64,000 bases of DNA from Costus lasius (Eukaryota; Streptophyta; Magnoliopsida; Zingiberales; Costaceae). The translations under genes were made by a program, and so were the position numbers. Of this stretch, positions 10,494 to 20,679 are shown piece by piece. The notes under the pieces are model-generated. The model did no database searches. It had not been told where the DNA came from and saw only the letters and a program-made list of their open reading frames with translations. Each line of letters opens with the position of its first letter. The stretch's first letter is position 1. Location: assembly GCA_027563935.2 (NCBI GenBank), contig CM050446.2, positions 27,345,501 to 27,409,500 on the forward strand. Reading direction: 5' to 3'.

Positions 10494-11618
10494 CTAAAAA
10501 GGCCCAGACCATCGAGATTTAAGCTTATCGAGAAAAAGTCTCAATCTAGAATTAAACAAAAGAACGAAGTCACCTGGTTGAAATTCTTTTCTGAGTATGT
10601 GTCGATCATGCCACTTTTTAATCCTCTCCTTATAGATCTTTGCATTTTCATAAGTAGAGAGTTTGATCTCATCAAGCTCGTTTAATTGTAACTTTTGTTT
10701 CTCACTCGCGCTCTTCAAGTCAAAATTCAATGCTCTGATCGCCCTGAACACTCTGTGTTCGAGCTCTACAGGAAGGTGACATGATTTACCGTAAATCAAT
10801 TGAAAAGGAGATATACTTATTGGTGTTTTGAAAGCAGTCCGGTATGCCCAAAGTGCATCATCAAGCTTGAAACCCCAATCCTTCCTTGTTCTTGACACTG
10901 TTTTCTCCAATATCCCTTTAATCTCTCTATTTGATATTTCCACTTGTCCACTTGTTTGGGAATGGTATGGTGTTGCAACTCTGTGTTCAATAAAGTGAGA
11001 GCCTCCATCACTAATTACCACTCGTGGTATTCCAAAGCGTGGGAAGATAATTCTTTTAAACAATTTCACCACAACCCTAGAATCATTAGTAGGAGAAGCA
11101 ATGGCCTCCACCCACTTGGAAACATAGTCTACTGCCACGAGTATATACTTGTTACCTTCAGACGATGGAAATGGTCCAATAAAATCAATCCCCCAAACAT
11201 CAAATATTTCAACTTCAAGTATAGTGGACAATGACATCTCATTCCTCTTGTTGATGTTCCCCATCATCTGACAACTATCACAAGACAGTATAAAATTTCT
11301 TGCATCTTTAAATAAAGAGGGCCAATAAAATCCGGATTGTAGTACTTTAAAAATAGTCTTCTCAGTCCTAGCATGCCCTCCATATGATGATCCATGACAC
11401 TGTGATAATATATCTTTGATTTCTTCTTCGGGGATACATCTCCTGAATATGCCATCTGCACATCTTCTAAACACATAAGGCTCATCCCAAAAATAGTGCT
11501 TGACATCAGCTAAAAATCTTTTCTTGCCTTGATAGCTCAAATCAATAGGAAAGATATTAGCAACAAGATAGTTCACTATGTCTGCATAACAAGGAGCCTT
11601 AACCTGATCAATTCTCAA
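10494..11618 (-). pseudogene. Integrase region of element G pol
   Basis: The integrase end of a gypsy polyprotein, which would join element cDNA to chromosomal DNA. Visible in order: a zinc-binding HHCC-like N-terminal region (CHGSSYGGH, then CDSCQMMGN), the catalytic core with the first Asp in [10 protein letters not shown] and the second in VISDGGSHF, and a final Glu in [13 protein letters not shown]. The frame then continues to [11 protein letters not shown]. About 20 residues between SHF and HRVATPYH that are present in E are deleted here, shortening the spacing between the second Asp and the Glu. The copy is therefore probably inactive despite a long open frame. No chromodomain follows, as expected for Athila. 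Confidence 0.85.
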
Positions 11619-11639
11619 AAGCTGTCCCTCAGGAAAGGA

Positions 11640-12112
11640 ATCATTAATAATATCACCTTTATTATTTTTCTACAGTTATCCTCGAAAGATGATCTGCAAT
11701 AAAATTTTTGGTTCCTTTCTTGTCCTTGATCTCTAAATCAAATTCTTGTAAAAGCAAAATCCATCTCAGCAGGCGCGGTTTACTGTCCTTTTTCTGCATC
11801 AAATACTTTTACCGCTGCATGATCAGTGTACACCACAACTTTTGAATTTATCAAATAAGATCTAAATTTATCAAATGCAAAAATAATGGCTAATAGTTCC
11901 TTCTCAGTGGTGGTGTAATTCTTTTGTGTCTCATCTAAATCTTTACTAGCATAGTAGATCACATAGGGCTTCTTTTCTTTCCTTTGTCCGAGAACTGCCC
12001 CCACAGCAAAATCACTAGCATCACACATGAGCTCAAAAGGTAACTCCCAGTCAAGTGGTTGCATGATCGGTGCAGATGTTAGAACCTTCTTCAGTTCTTG
12101 AAAAGCAAGCAA
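11640..12112 (-). pseudogene. RNase H region of element G pol
   Basis: Contains MCDASDFAVGAVLGQ (first catalytic Asp), [19 protein letters not shown] (Glu) and [10 protein letters not shown] (Asp), the usual order for a gypsy RNase H that removes the RNA template strand. The frame breaks after VFDAEKGQ near 11780; the remaining part ([12 protein letters not shown]) continues in another frame towards 11690. Confidence 0.8.
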
Positions 12113-13430
12113 GCAACTTTCATCAAAGCAAAATTTAGCATCTTTACAAAGTAAATTAGTGAGTGGTTTAGCAAGTTTAGAAAAATCCCCGATAAAATGC
12201 TAATAAAATCGTACATGTCCCAAGAAGCTTCTAATCTCCTTAACCGTGGTGGGTGGTGCTAGCTTCTCAATCACTTCAACTTTGGCCTTGTCAACTTCAA
12301 TCCCTCTTTCTAAAATAAGGTAACCCAAAACTATTCCCTGTCTAACCATAAAATGACACTTTTCCTAATTAAGGACAAGGTTAGTTTCTTCGCACCTCTG
12401 CAAAACTCGAGATAAATTAGCCAAACAGTCATTAAAGGAAAAGCTATAAACAGAAAAATCATCCATAAAATCTTTAATAAATTCAGAAAATATTGTCATC
12501 ATGCATCTCTGAAAAGTGGCAGGTGCATTACACAATCCAAAAGGCATTCTCCTATATGCAAATGTACAATATGGGCATGTAAAGGTGGTCTTATCTTGAT
12601 CATCAGGGTGAATGGGAATTTGAAAAAAATCCAGAATATCCATCAAGAAAACAAAAATAAGAGTGTTTTGCAAGTCTCTCAACCATTTGGTCAATAAAAG
12701 GTAAAGGGAAGTGATCTTTCCTAGTGGCAGTATTTAATTTTCTATAATCAATACACATATGCCAACTAGTAATTGTTCTAACAGGTATCAATTCATTATC
12801 TTTATTCTTCATAACTGTGACACCCCCCTTTTTAGGAACACAATGTACAGGACTTACCCATTTACTATCTGAGATAGGGTACATAATACCTGCATCTAGC
12901 AATTTAAATACCTCCTTCTTTATAACTTCCTTCATAGATGGGTTGAGTCTCCTTTGAAAATCCACATGTGGCTTGTGCTCATCCTCCATATGAATCCTGT
13001 GTATACAAAAAGAATGATTAATTTCTTTGAAGTCATCAATGGTGTACCCAGTTACCTTTCTATGATATCTCAACTCCTTCAAGATTAAATCATTTTCCCT
13101 TTCATCTAATTGAGCATCAACAATCACAGGGTAAGTAGAGTTAGGGCCAAGAAATTCATATCTAAGGTTATCAGGTAAAGCTTTCAATTCAACCTTTGGA
13201 ATCTTTTCTTTTTCATCATCAAATGTAGCACAAATCCAAAATATTATGACTTTTATTACAAGAATCATTATCAAAGTCAGAATCATCAATTTCAGCATAT
13301 GAATTTTCACAAGAACCATCACAAGAATCAGAACAAGAATCATCAAACAAAAAACCAAGATCATAAACCACATCATCAACAGCGTGAACACTACAACAGA
13401 ACTAGCATATGCAGGTTTTTTCAATGAATT
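12113..13430 (-). pseudogene. Reverse transcriptase region of element G pol, frameshifted
   Basis: Two overlapping frames carry a gypsy reverse transcriptase. The first (13424-12603) runs through WVSPVHCVPKKGG, MCIDYRKLN and FCFLDGYSGF. The second (12694-12365) holds RRMPFGLCNAPATFQRCM and the catalytic FMDDFSVYS. The switch falls at a run of seven T (minus strand; 12623-12629), and E has the same run length at the homologous site. The Met-Asp-Asp region is four residues shorter than in E. Positions 12113-12364 hold the thumb and RNase H junction in broken frames. An Asp-rich linker (13220-13400), partly in a wrong frame, precedes the domain. Confidence 0.85.
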
Positions 13431-13465
13431 ATTTAAATCAAACTCAATTTTGTTACCACCAAAAT

Positions 13466-14038
13466 TTAGAGTGAGTTTTTACCATTCTTTACATCAATAA
13501 GTGTTCCAGCAGTGGCTAAGAACAGTCTACCAAGAATAATAGGAATTTTCGCATCTTCTTCCATCTCAAGAACCAGAAAATCAGTAGGCACAAAATACTT
13601 ACCAACTTGGATAGGAACATCTTCAAGAATACCTACAGGATACTTCACTGAGCGATCGGCGAGCTACAAAGATATTGAAGTTGGCTTAGGAGCTCCCATA
13701 TCCAGTTTTCTGCACACAGATAAGGGCATCAGACTCACACTGGCTCCCAAATCACATAAGGCTCGATCGAAAGCAACATTCCCAATTAAACAAGGGATAC
13801 AGAAATTATCTGGATCTTTTAATTTCGGTGGCAACTTATTTTGAATAAGAGCACTGTATTCTTCAATTAGTGCCACAATACCATAGTTCTCTATTTTTCT
13901 TTTGTTGGATACAATTTCTTTTAAAAATTTTGCATATGTAGGCATTTGAGATAAGGCATCAGTAAATGAAAAATTAATATATACCTTTTTCAACAGTTTC
14001 AGAAATTTCCCAAACTGCCTATCTAACTTAGCTTGCAC
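13466..14038 (-). pseudogene. Aspartic protease region of element G
   Basis: The retroelement protease shows the active-site strand FDRALCDLGASVSLMPLS and the downstream flap/IILGR region ([16 protein letters not shown]). DLGA in place of DSG/DTG is what I expect in Athila elements. The frame breaks near 13650-13664; E has one continuous frame here. The upstream part (14038-13900) is the gag-protease linker PTYAKFLKEI. Confidence 0.8.
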
Positions 14039-15661
14039 AATCCTCTGGGGAAAAGGAATAGGTGGCCTATATGGTGGTGGTGAACTAGGTCTAGGAATCC
14101 AACTTCACAAGGCAAATCACCATTATGTGAAGGCTCATCCTCCTTAGAAGGTGGAGAGCTAGGATGGGATTGCACATGTGCATGTTGTGATTCCAAAATT
14201 GGTTCACCGCTAGGTCTAACATTAGGCTCTTCCTCATCACCATCTACTGGTCCCCTGAGGTCCTCTAACTGTTTTCCACTCCTAGTTGTGATGGCATTAC
14301 AATGTTCCCTAGGGTTAGGTTCAGGTTTGGCAGGTAATTTCCCTGGGGGTCTATAAACTGTGCTAGCTTGTTGTGCTATCTGTGTCTCTAAAATCTTATT
14401 GTGAGCAAAAACACCATCCAACCTAGAATTGATTTGTTTAAGACTTTCTGCAACTTCCTCATTTTCTTTCACTTGAGCACCCATAAATTTCTTAAACATG
14501 TCTTCTAAACTAGATTTTTGGGGTTGACTCTGGTTTGGTTGTCTCTGCTGATACCCTTTATTTTCATTCTGTCCACTAGCATGATTGTTACTTCTCCAAG
14601 ACAGGTTAGGATGGTTTCTCTAACCAGGGTTGTAGGTATTAGAGTAGGGGTCATTATTTCTTCCTTGATTATAACCCCCACTGCATTAACTTGCTCACTA
14701 CCCTAATCAACAATAACCTTACACTCTTCAACATAGTTTCCATGGTTCCCACATACATCACAAATAACAGAAGAAACAACAGCAGTTTGCATCTGAAAAG
14801 AATCAAAATGATTACACAAAGAATCTACCTTTTCTGCCAGAGAGCGCCAACCATCACCATCATTCTTACCATGAGGAGGACGATACAGCACTCCTCTCTC
14901 AGTAGTCCATTGGTTGTAGTTTAATGCCATCTCTTCAATCAACGCATAGGCATCTTCAACGGTCTTCTTCATCAGTGCTCCTCCTGTAGCAACATCAACA
15001 GTTAAGCGAGTGTTGTAAAACAAACCATTATAAAAAGTCTAAATTAAAACCCAATCTTCTAATCCATGATGAGGGCACTTCCGTTGTAACTCATTGAAGC
15101 GCTCCCACGCTTCACTAAGTGATTCGCTATCCCTCTATGCAAAGCCCGTGATCTGGTTCCTTAACTGAATCATTTACTGGGTGGAAAGTATTTCAGCAAG
15201 AAGGCCTTTGACAATTGCTCCTAAGTAGTGAATGTTCCAGTTGGATGAGAATGTAGCCCGGCTTTTGCTTGGTCCCTGAGGGAAAAAGGAAACAATCTTA
15301 GTCTAAGGGCATCATCAGATACACCATTAATTTTTATGGTATCACAAAATTCAAGGAAAAGAGATAAGTGTTGATTTGGATCTTCTAGAGTAGATCCTCC
15401 AAATTGGTTCTGTTGGATCATTGACAGGAAAGCTAGTTTAATCTCAAAGTTGTTTGCATCAATTGCAGGCCTAGTAATGCTAGAACGAATTCCCTGTGTA
15501 TTCTGGGCTACATAATCTCTAAGTGTTCTTCTCTTAGCCACGTTGGACTCTTCTTCTCTCTCCTCTGCAAACCTCAATTTCTTGCGCAATCTAAGAGTTT
15601 TGTTAATTTCAGGATCAAAAGAAACTAATGGTCCTGACCTAAGATTCTTGCGCATAAACAA
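14023..15661 (-). pseudogene. Gag of element G, multiply frameshifted
   Basis: The N-terminal capsid-like part (15661-15221; likely start at the second Met, 15655) has FGGSTLEDPNQHLSLFLEFC, typical of Athila/Tat gag. Positions 15023-14703 include the nucleocapsid, but the zinc knuckle reads CDVCGNHGNYVEEC, with Asn where the E copy has the metal-binding His. Positions 14499-14023 hold ILETQIAQQ and the Pro-rich gag-protease linker. A one-base loss near 14098 relative to E throws the end of this segment into another frame. At least three frame breaks and stops separate the pieces. Confidence 0.85.
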
Positions 15662-15796
15662 GTAGAAAGTCAGAAAAGTTCAGATTTTTCATAAAATAAA
15701 AGAAAACTAGAATCTATCACAGAAAATACTAAAAACAAAAACAAAAGTCTTAGTCTAGCAATACTATCAATTATATCAATATTAACAAAACCAAGG

Positions 15797-15814
15797 TCCC
15801 CGGCAACGGCGCAA
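15797..15814 (-). other. Primer-binding site of G, tRNA-Asp(GTC) type
   Basis: On the minus strand the site matches the complement of the tRNA-Asp 3' end at 17 of 18 positions, starting 6 bases from the LTR edge at 15821. Confidence 0.8.
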
Positions 15815-15820
15815 AAAACT

Positions 15821-17731
15821 TGTTGTAGTCCGCAAGTGCACGGATACTCGAAGTAATATTTAAGATATCAAACCACAGAGACCTCGTTGTTAAGTACCGA
15901 TGAATTGAGTTTTCACTAGCTAAACAAATCGAATAATGATGCAAGTAAACGATCAAACAATGTACAAAAAAATCAGAGAGAAAAGCTTGGGACTAGGGGT
16001 TCATCCAACTTGATATTCATGATTAGATATAATTAAATGTTCATCAATCTATTTTCGTTATGGTAAAGATATGGCTTACTTAATAAAGATATTAACTCGC
16101 TCTCGCGCAGTCAATTTGCAAAAGAACGATCCTCACTCTCGTGCAAGATCTATTCAGTGCTTAAGATAAGTAAACTTCAATAGAGAGATCAAGAGTCACT
16201 CTCGTGCATTCTATCTCAATGTCGAGATCTCAAGCAAAACTAAGCACTCTCGTGCCTTAGCTTCACAGGTTTTACTTAAGGTTTTCAAACAATTCAATAT
16301 CTATCTCTAGCATATTTTCATGCTTAAAACAATAATGATTTCTAGGTCAAAACATCAACAAGAATTATACTTCTAAAAATCTAAATATAAGAACACAACT
16401 AATCTCTTACGATGAGTTCCTATCATAAATTCTAGGGTTCCAAGTTCTATGAATCACCTCTCGGTCTATATCACAAAACTCCAACACATGTTAATGCATG
16501 AAACTAGGAAAAATTAAAGACGTCAATCTCTTAAGTAAAATTACCATACCAAGAATATATTGATGGAGTAAAAGTCATCTAATCATTAGAATATCAAGGG
16601 GATTAAACCCCCATGTCCCAAAAGAAAGTTTTAAGCTAGCATGCTGGAAGAATTACAGCAAAACATGGTTTTATATTGATTAGAAATCGAAAGGGAGGAG
16701 TAAAAATTAGAAAACAAGGCTGTAATCAAAATTACAGCCCGTAATTTGTGTAGGGTCGTGATGAATAGTGCACGCGACCACATTTTCATTGATTTCTCCC
16801 TTGATCAGCCTCCTTTCACTCTAAAACTTCTGTTGCGTGTTCTCTTTCCTCAGGCGAAGCTTCCTTGCAAATTTCACGGCCGGAGATGGTCTGTGCGATG
16901 ATCGGTGATGAACCCTAGCGCAGCGGGGATTTTCTAAAATTCTCCGTGAAGTGTCAATGAAAATTGTTCCTTTTGCTTCGATAATCTTCCCCTCCTAATG
17001 CTGAGTCTTCCCCTTTTTACGGATCATCAATTGGTTTCCTAAATCTCCAAAAATCATCTTTTTAAGCTTTCGACGAAAAAATCAGAAAACTGGGCGCGGA
17101 ATTACGGTACCATGATGAATATTACGGTACTGCCGTAATGGCTTCGGAGGTTTCTGTAAGGATTTCGTTCACAATTATGGCACCGTGAAAATATTTACGG
17201 TAGTGCCATAATTCTTCCGAAATCTTTGAAAGTTTCTATATGAAATTGGACCTAAATTACAGCACCGTGGAAAGTGTTACGGCACTACCGTAATTTATCC
17301 GAAATCCTCTGAAGTCTCTGCCCGATTCTGACCGAAATCACGACACCGTAAAATTCATTATGGCAGTGCCGTAATTTCCCAAAAAACTCGCTGCAATCTG
17401 CTGCCATGAAATCCATTACGGTAGTGCCCTGATTTCAGATTACGGCTGTAAAAATAATTACGGCACTGCCATAGTTTCTCTAGAAAGCTTGGTTTGAGTT
17501 GAAATTTGATGTTCAAACTCCTCTTGATGATTAGAACTCGCCCATGCATCGAAATTACTTGAAAACGTGTGATAATGATGCCTTTTTACCTGAAATTGAT
17601 CAAAAACCAAAGAAGGTGTAGATTCCGAAGTATTTGGCAAATAAGACATAAAAATAAAGCAAAAGAGCAAGATTATGACTCAAAAGGTTAGTTAATCAGT
17701 AAGAAAAATATTATAAAATTTAGAGTCATCA
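15821..17731 (-). repeat. 5' LTR of element G
   Basis: The 1911-bp LTR reads TGATGACTCT at its start (17731, minus strand) and ends GGACTACAACA (15821). The promoter-side half (17100-17480) is an array of paired palindromes with a period near 80 bp. The other half has four hairpin motifs with loop GAGA (16098, 16134, 16197 and 16245). It is close to the 3' LTR of E (20680-22585) and distant from the 5' LTR of E. Confidence 0.85.
16098..16260 (-). repeat. Array of four CAC-GAGA-GTG hairpin motifs in the G LTR
   Basis: On the minus strand the copies at 16245-16254, 16197-16206 and 16134-16143 have CAC, loop GAGA and GTG. The copy at 16098-16107 has CGC and GCG with the same loop. At 16240-16260 the outer arms CTAAG and CTTAG pair around one unpaired G, giving an 8-bp stem. 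Confidence 0.7.
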
Positions 17732-18906
17732 CTTGGTTGTGGCGGCTGGTCAAATTGTTTAGGCTGATACCCGGCGTTGGATGAATGAAATCCAGGAGGT
17801 TGCCTATAGTTCGATGGTTGAGCTGTGTTGTTGTTTCTATAGGAAAAGTTGGGATGGTTCTTCCACCCGGGGTTGTAGGTGTTTGAATAAGGGTTGTTTT
17901 GAGCTCTTGGGTTGAAATTACCTACAACATTCACCAAAGCGGGTGGGAGGTCTTCTGATACCATATTTCCTAATTGACAGGTGTTAGAAAGATGACCTTC
18001 CACTCCACAAATTTCACACATAGCAGAATTAGAAGCATTATGGTGCATGTTCATAGAGTCAAGCTTATAAGATAATGAATCTTCTTTTGTAGCGAGAGAA
18101 CTAAGAGCGACAAGTTCATACTTACCGGCTTATCGGGATGAAGTCCCTCTTTCACCCAACCATTGACAGTGGTTGAGCGCCATTTCTTTCATCAGGTTGT
18201 AGGCCTCATCGACAGCCTTATTCATCAAAGCTCCTCCAGCGGCTGCGTCAACAGTGAGACGAGTGTTATAAAGTAAGCCGTTATAAAAAGTGTGTACTAG
18301 TACCCATTTCTTGAGGCTGTGGTGAGGACACATTCGTTGCAATTTCTTGAAGCGATCTCATGCCTCATATAATGATTCACCGTCTTTTTGAGTGAAATTG
18401 GTAATTTGGTTTCTCAGTTGTGCGGTTTTACTTGGAGGAAAATATTTTGCAAGGAAAGCATGTGAGAGTTGTTCCCATGTGGTAATGGATCCAGATGGTA
18501 AGGAATGTAACCAAGCTCGCGCCCTGTCTCTAAGTGAAAAAGGAAAAAGTCATAGTCGCAGAGCATCAGTGGTTACACCATTCATTTTAAGAGTGTCACA
18601 ATATTCTAAAAAAACAGATAAATGCATGTTTGGGTCTTCAATTGGGGATCCACCAAATTGGTTTTGCTGTAACATTGACAGAAGCGATAGTTTTATCTCG
18701 AAATTGTTTGCTTCTATCGGTGGATGTGCAATGCTAGAATGAAATCCTTGGACATTCAGTGCTACGAAGTCCCGGAGCGACTTATTACCGTCCATGATTG
18801 ATGTTTGCGAATTCTTTTCAGGTTGAAGTTTCTTCCGATGCCGGAACGTTTTTTCAATTTCTGAATCAAATGGTATTGCAGGTTTCGGTCGCGGAGTTCT
18901 ATTCAT
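17732..18906 (-). pseudogene. Gag fragment of element H
   Basis: The capsid-like part (18906-18550, FGGSPIEDPNMHLSVFLEYC), the linker (18342-18130) and the nucleocapsid (18054-17732) are in broken frames. The nucleocapsid has an intact CCHC knuckle, CEICGVEGHLSNTC, and the phrase YSNTYNPGW shared with E gag. The fragment ends at 17732, where the LTR of G begins; the frame reads on into that LTR for about 13 codons (DDSKFYNIFLTD). Downstream gag and pol of H must lie on the far side of G, outside the window. It is clearly related to, but more distant from, the gag of E and G. Confidence 0.8.
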
Positions 18907-19043
18907 AAACTAAAATCTAACAAGCAGGTGTTTCTCTAAATCAAGAAAGGTGTAAAATAAAATAAATAAAAGATAGTCTATTAAAATAAAATGAAGCTAA
19001 AAGTCTAGTAATTTCTAAATCTAGTCAATATTGCCAAAATTAG

Positions 19044-19061
19044 TCCTCGGCAATGACGCCA
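19044..19061 (-). other. Primer-binding site of H, diverged tRNA-Asp type
   Basis: On the minus strand the site reads TGGCGTCATTGCCGAGGA, matching the tRNA-Asp(GTC) complement at 15 of 18 positions, 6 bases from the LTR edge. Confidence 0.65.
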
Positions 19062-19067
19062 AAAACT

Positions 19068-20679
19068 TGATAGAGCCCAAGGATGCTTGATAGGCTTCCC
19101 GCAAGTGCATGGGTCTATCGAAGTAGTAAAATATCGATCCCACAGGGACTAATGGGCAAGTACCGACAGATCTCGAATTTGCTAGCTAGACTAGGTCGAA
19201 ATTGGTGAAGTTTAAGATGTTGAACTAATTAAATGCACAAGAATGTAAATAGTGGATTTGCATGAGAGAGTTTTAATGGGGAGAAGAGTCAGGATATGGG
19301 TTCACCGCTTTGACTCCTTACAGCTGAATAGTTAAACTTCATTACCAGCGTCCTATCTAGTTCAAGGGATTTAGCCACCTGTCGTGCATGTCACTCCCTC
19401 CAATGGCCTCGTCCGCTCCCACGGACTAAGCCACCGGTCTAATCCGTAGGGTTCTGACGTTCAATCGGACTTGTTGTCTCCCTAACACGTCTAAGGCCCT
19501 AATACTTTCAAGGTGAATACAGGTTAACAAGAGGGGTCCTCCCCAAGAATTCATGATTCACTAACCTCCCCAGCGGAACTCCTGGCTCAAGCGCGCCCTC
19601 TCGAGCAGCGCAGGCAAAGAACTCAGATACAGTCCAACACGCCGGCGCACTTTTGGTTTGCCGGAAGCGTCTAAGATCCAGAGGCTCATGCCAAGGGAGT
19701 ACAGTTCGTCAAGAGGATTTTCCCTAGCCCCTGATTTACAAACCCCACACAAGAAACTAAAGGCTCAAATGTTCCCTTTCGGGTAACGTAGGCATAGCAC
19801 ACAAATGGATTTGATAAACTCCCAACCAAACGGGTCTGACGCGCAGTCGGATTAGAGCCTCCCCGCTATGTCTAAGCTCCTTATGGTCCCTGTAAGTGAG
19901 TATAGATCCGCAAGTAAGTTTTCCTCCTAGATATACTGATTAACAAACCTCACTTAGGCGACTAAAAGCTCAAGCACACCCTTCCGAGTAATGCAGGCGA
20001 AGCACACACATAAGGTCGAGCTAGGATTTCGGTAGATAAAGCTAAACTATTACAACTATTAAGTCATCAAGGGCTACCCCATATCCTGATTTATAATTTA
20101 GCCTATCATTTTCATCATGAAATCACAAGTAATGAACTTTAACAGTACACGCATAGGCAAATTTGTGCAGGAATTACAAAGGGAAGGCAAGATCATATGT
20201 TGTTTTGCATGGATCATACAATAAACGCAGCAAGTAGAATGAAGCTTACAAATCTTCCTTACAAACTTGTTTCTGAGGTGCTCTCGCAGGAATGTCTTCA
20301 ACCATTACAGGTGCGCAGCCCTCTTCCTTGGTGTGGTTTCCTCCTCTAAGATGCAGCGCTTCTCAACGTGCGAACCCCCTTCTTTCTTGAATCAAAGGTC
20401 TTTTATCTCTTCTTTTCCCTGCGCCTTCTTCCCTTTCCCATGCCCTTCCAAAAGCCTCTGCGATTGCTGTCTCTGCTCAGCCGAAAGAACTTCTGCCAAC
20501 CTTCTTCCATACCATGCAAAGCTTCAGCCGCCCATCCTCACGAAATCATGATTTCGTGACCAAATCCGCTGCCAAAAGCTGCTCCACGCCTCCTTTGTCA
20601 ACGGGGGAGAAAGGTCCTTAATGCCCCTGAGCTTCTCCTAAGGTTAGATCAAGGAAATCTGGATTAAAATCATGATTTT
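19068..20679 (-). repeat. 5' LTR of element H (upper edge uncertain)
   Basis: The lower edge is defined by ctctatca next to the primer-binding site. The edge-proximal segment (cgcaagtgcatgggtctatcg) resembles the same position in the other Athila LTRs. It extends at least 1.6 kb to the E 3' LTR at 20680. Either E inserted inside this LTR, with the remainder beyond the right edge of the window, or H starts close by. Short ORFs here look random. It contains a degenerate tandem repeat at 19488-20005. Confidence 0.65.
19488..20005. repeat. Degenerate tandem repeat, about 190-200 bp, three units, in the H LTR
   Basis: Units begin near 19488, 19668 and 19870. Each has, in order, tctaag, a gagtatag-like word, a bccTCC-rich stretch, a gattnacaaacc-like word, gctcaa, and then a taatgcaggcgaagcacac-like end. 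The units are diverged, so the period is approximate. Confidence 0.5.

Larger units (their letters stand above)
1..17731 (-). mobile_element. Athila-like gypsy element G, interrupted by element F
   Basis: G is a degenerate minus-strand Ty3/gypsy element. In element order it has a 5' LTR (17731 down to 15821), a tRNA-Asp-type primer-binding site, gag, protease, reverse transcriptase, RNase H, integrase, a palindrome-rich spacer and an extra ORF. The extra ORF is cut by the plus-strand element F (1119-9273) and resumes at 1118-333. Positions 1-332 match the 3' untranslated part of element E near 23820-23900, so the 3' LTR of G should lie left of the window. The right end (17731) sits inside the gag of element H, so G inserted into H. 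Its target duplication cannot be checked because the left end is missing. Lineage comes from the gene order, the DLGA protease motif, the tRNA-Asp site and the integrase motif SDGGSHF, all of which I associate with Athila. Confidence 0.85.

Noticed and set aside
20267..20559. Overlapping plus-strand ORFs in the H LTR as a host gene fragment
   Set aside because: Cys/Phe/Ser-rich low-information translations inside an LTR, with no domain or splice context I can support.
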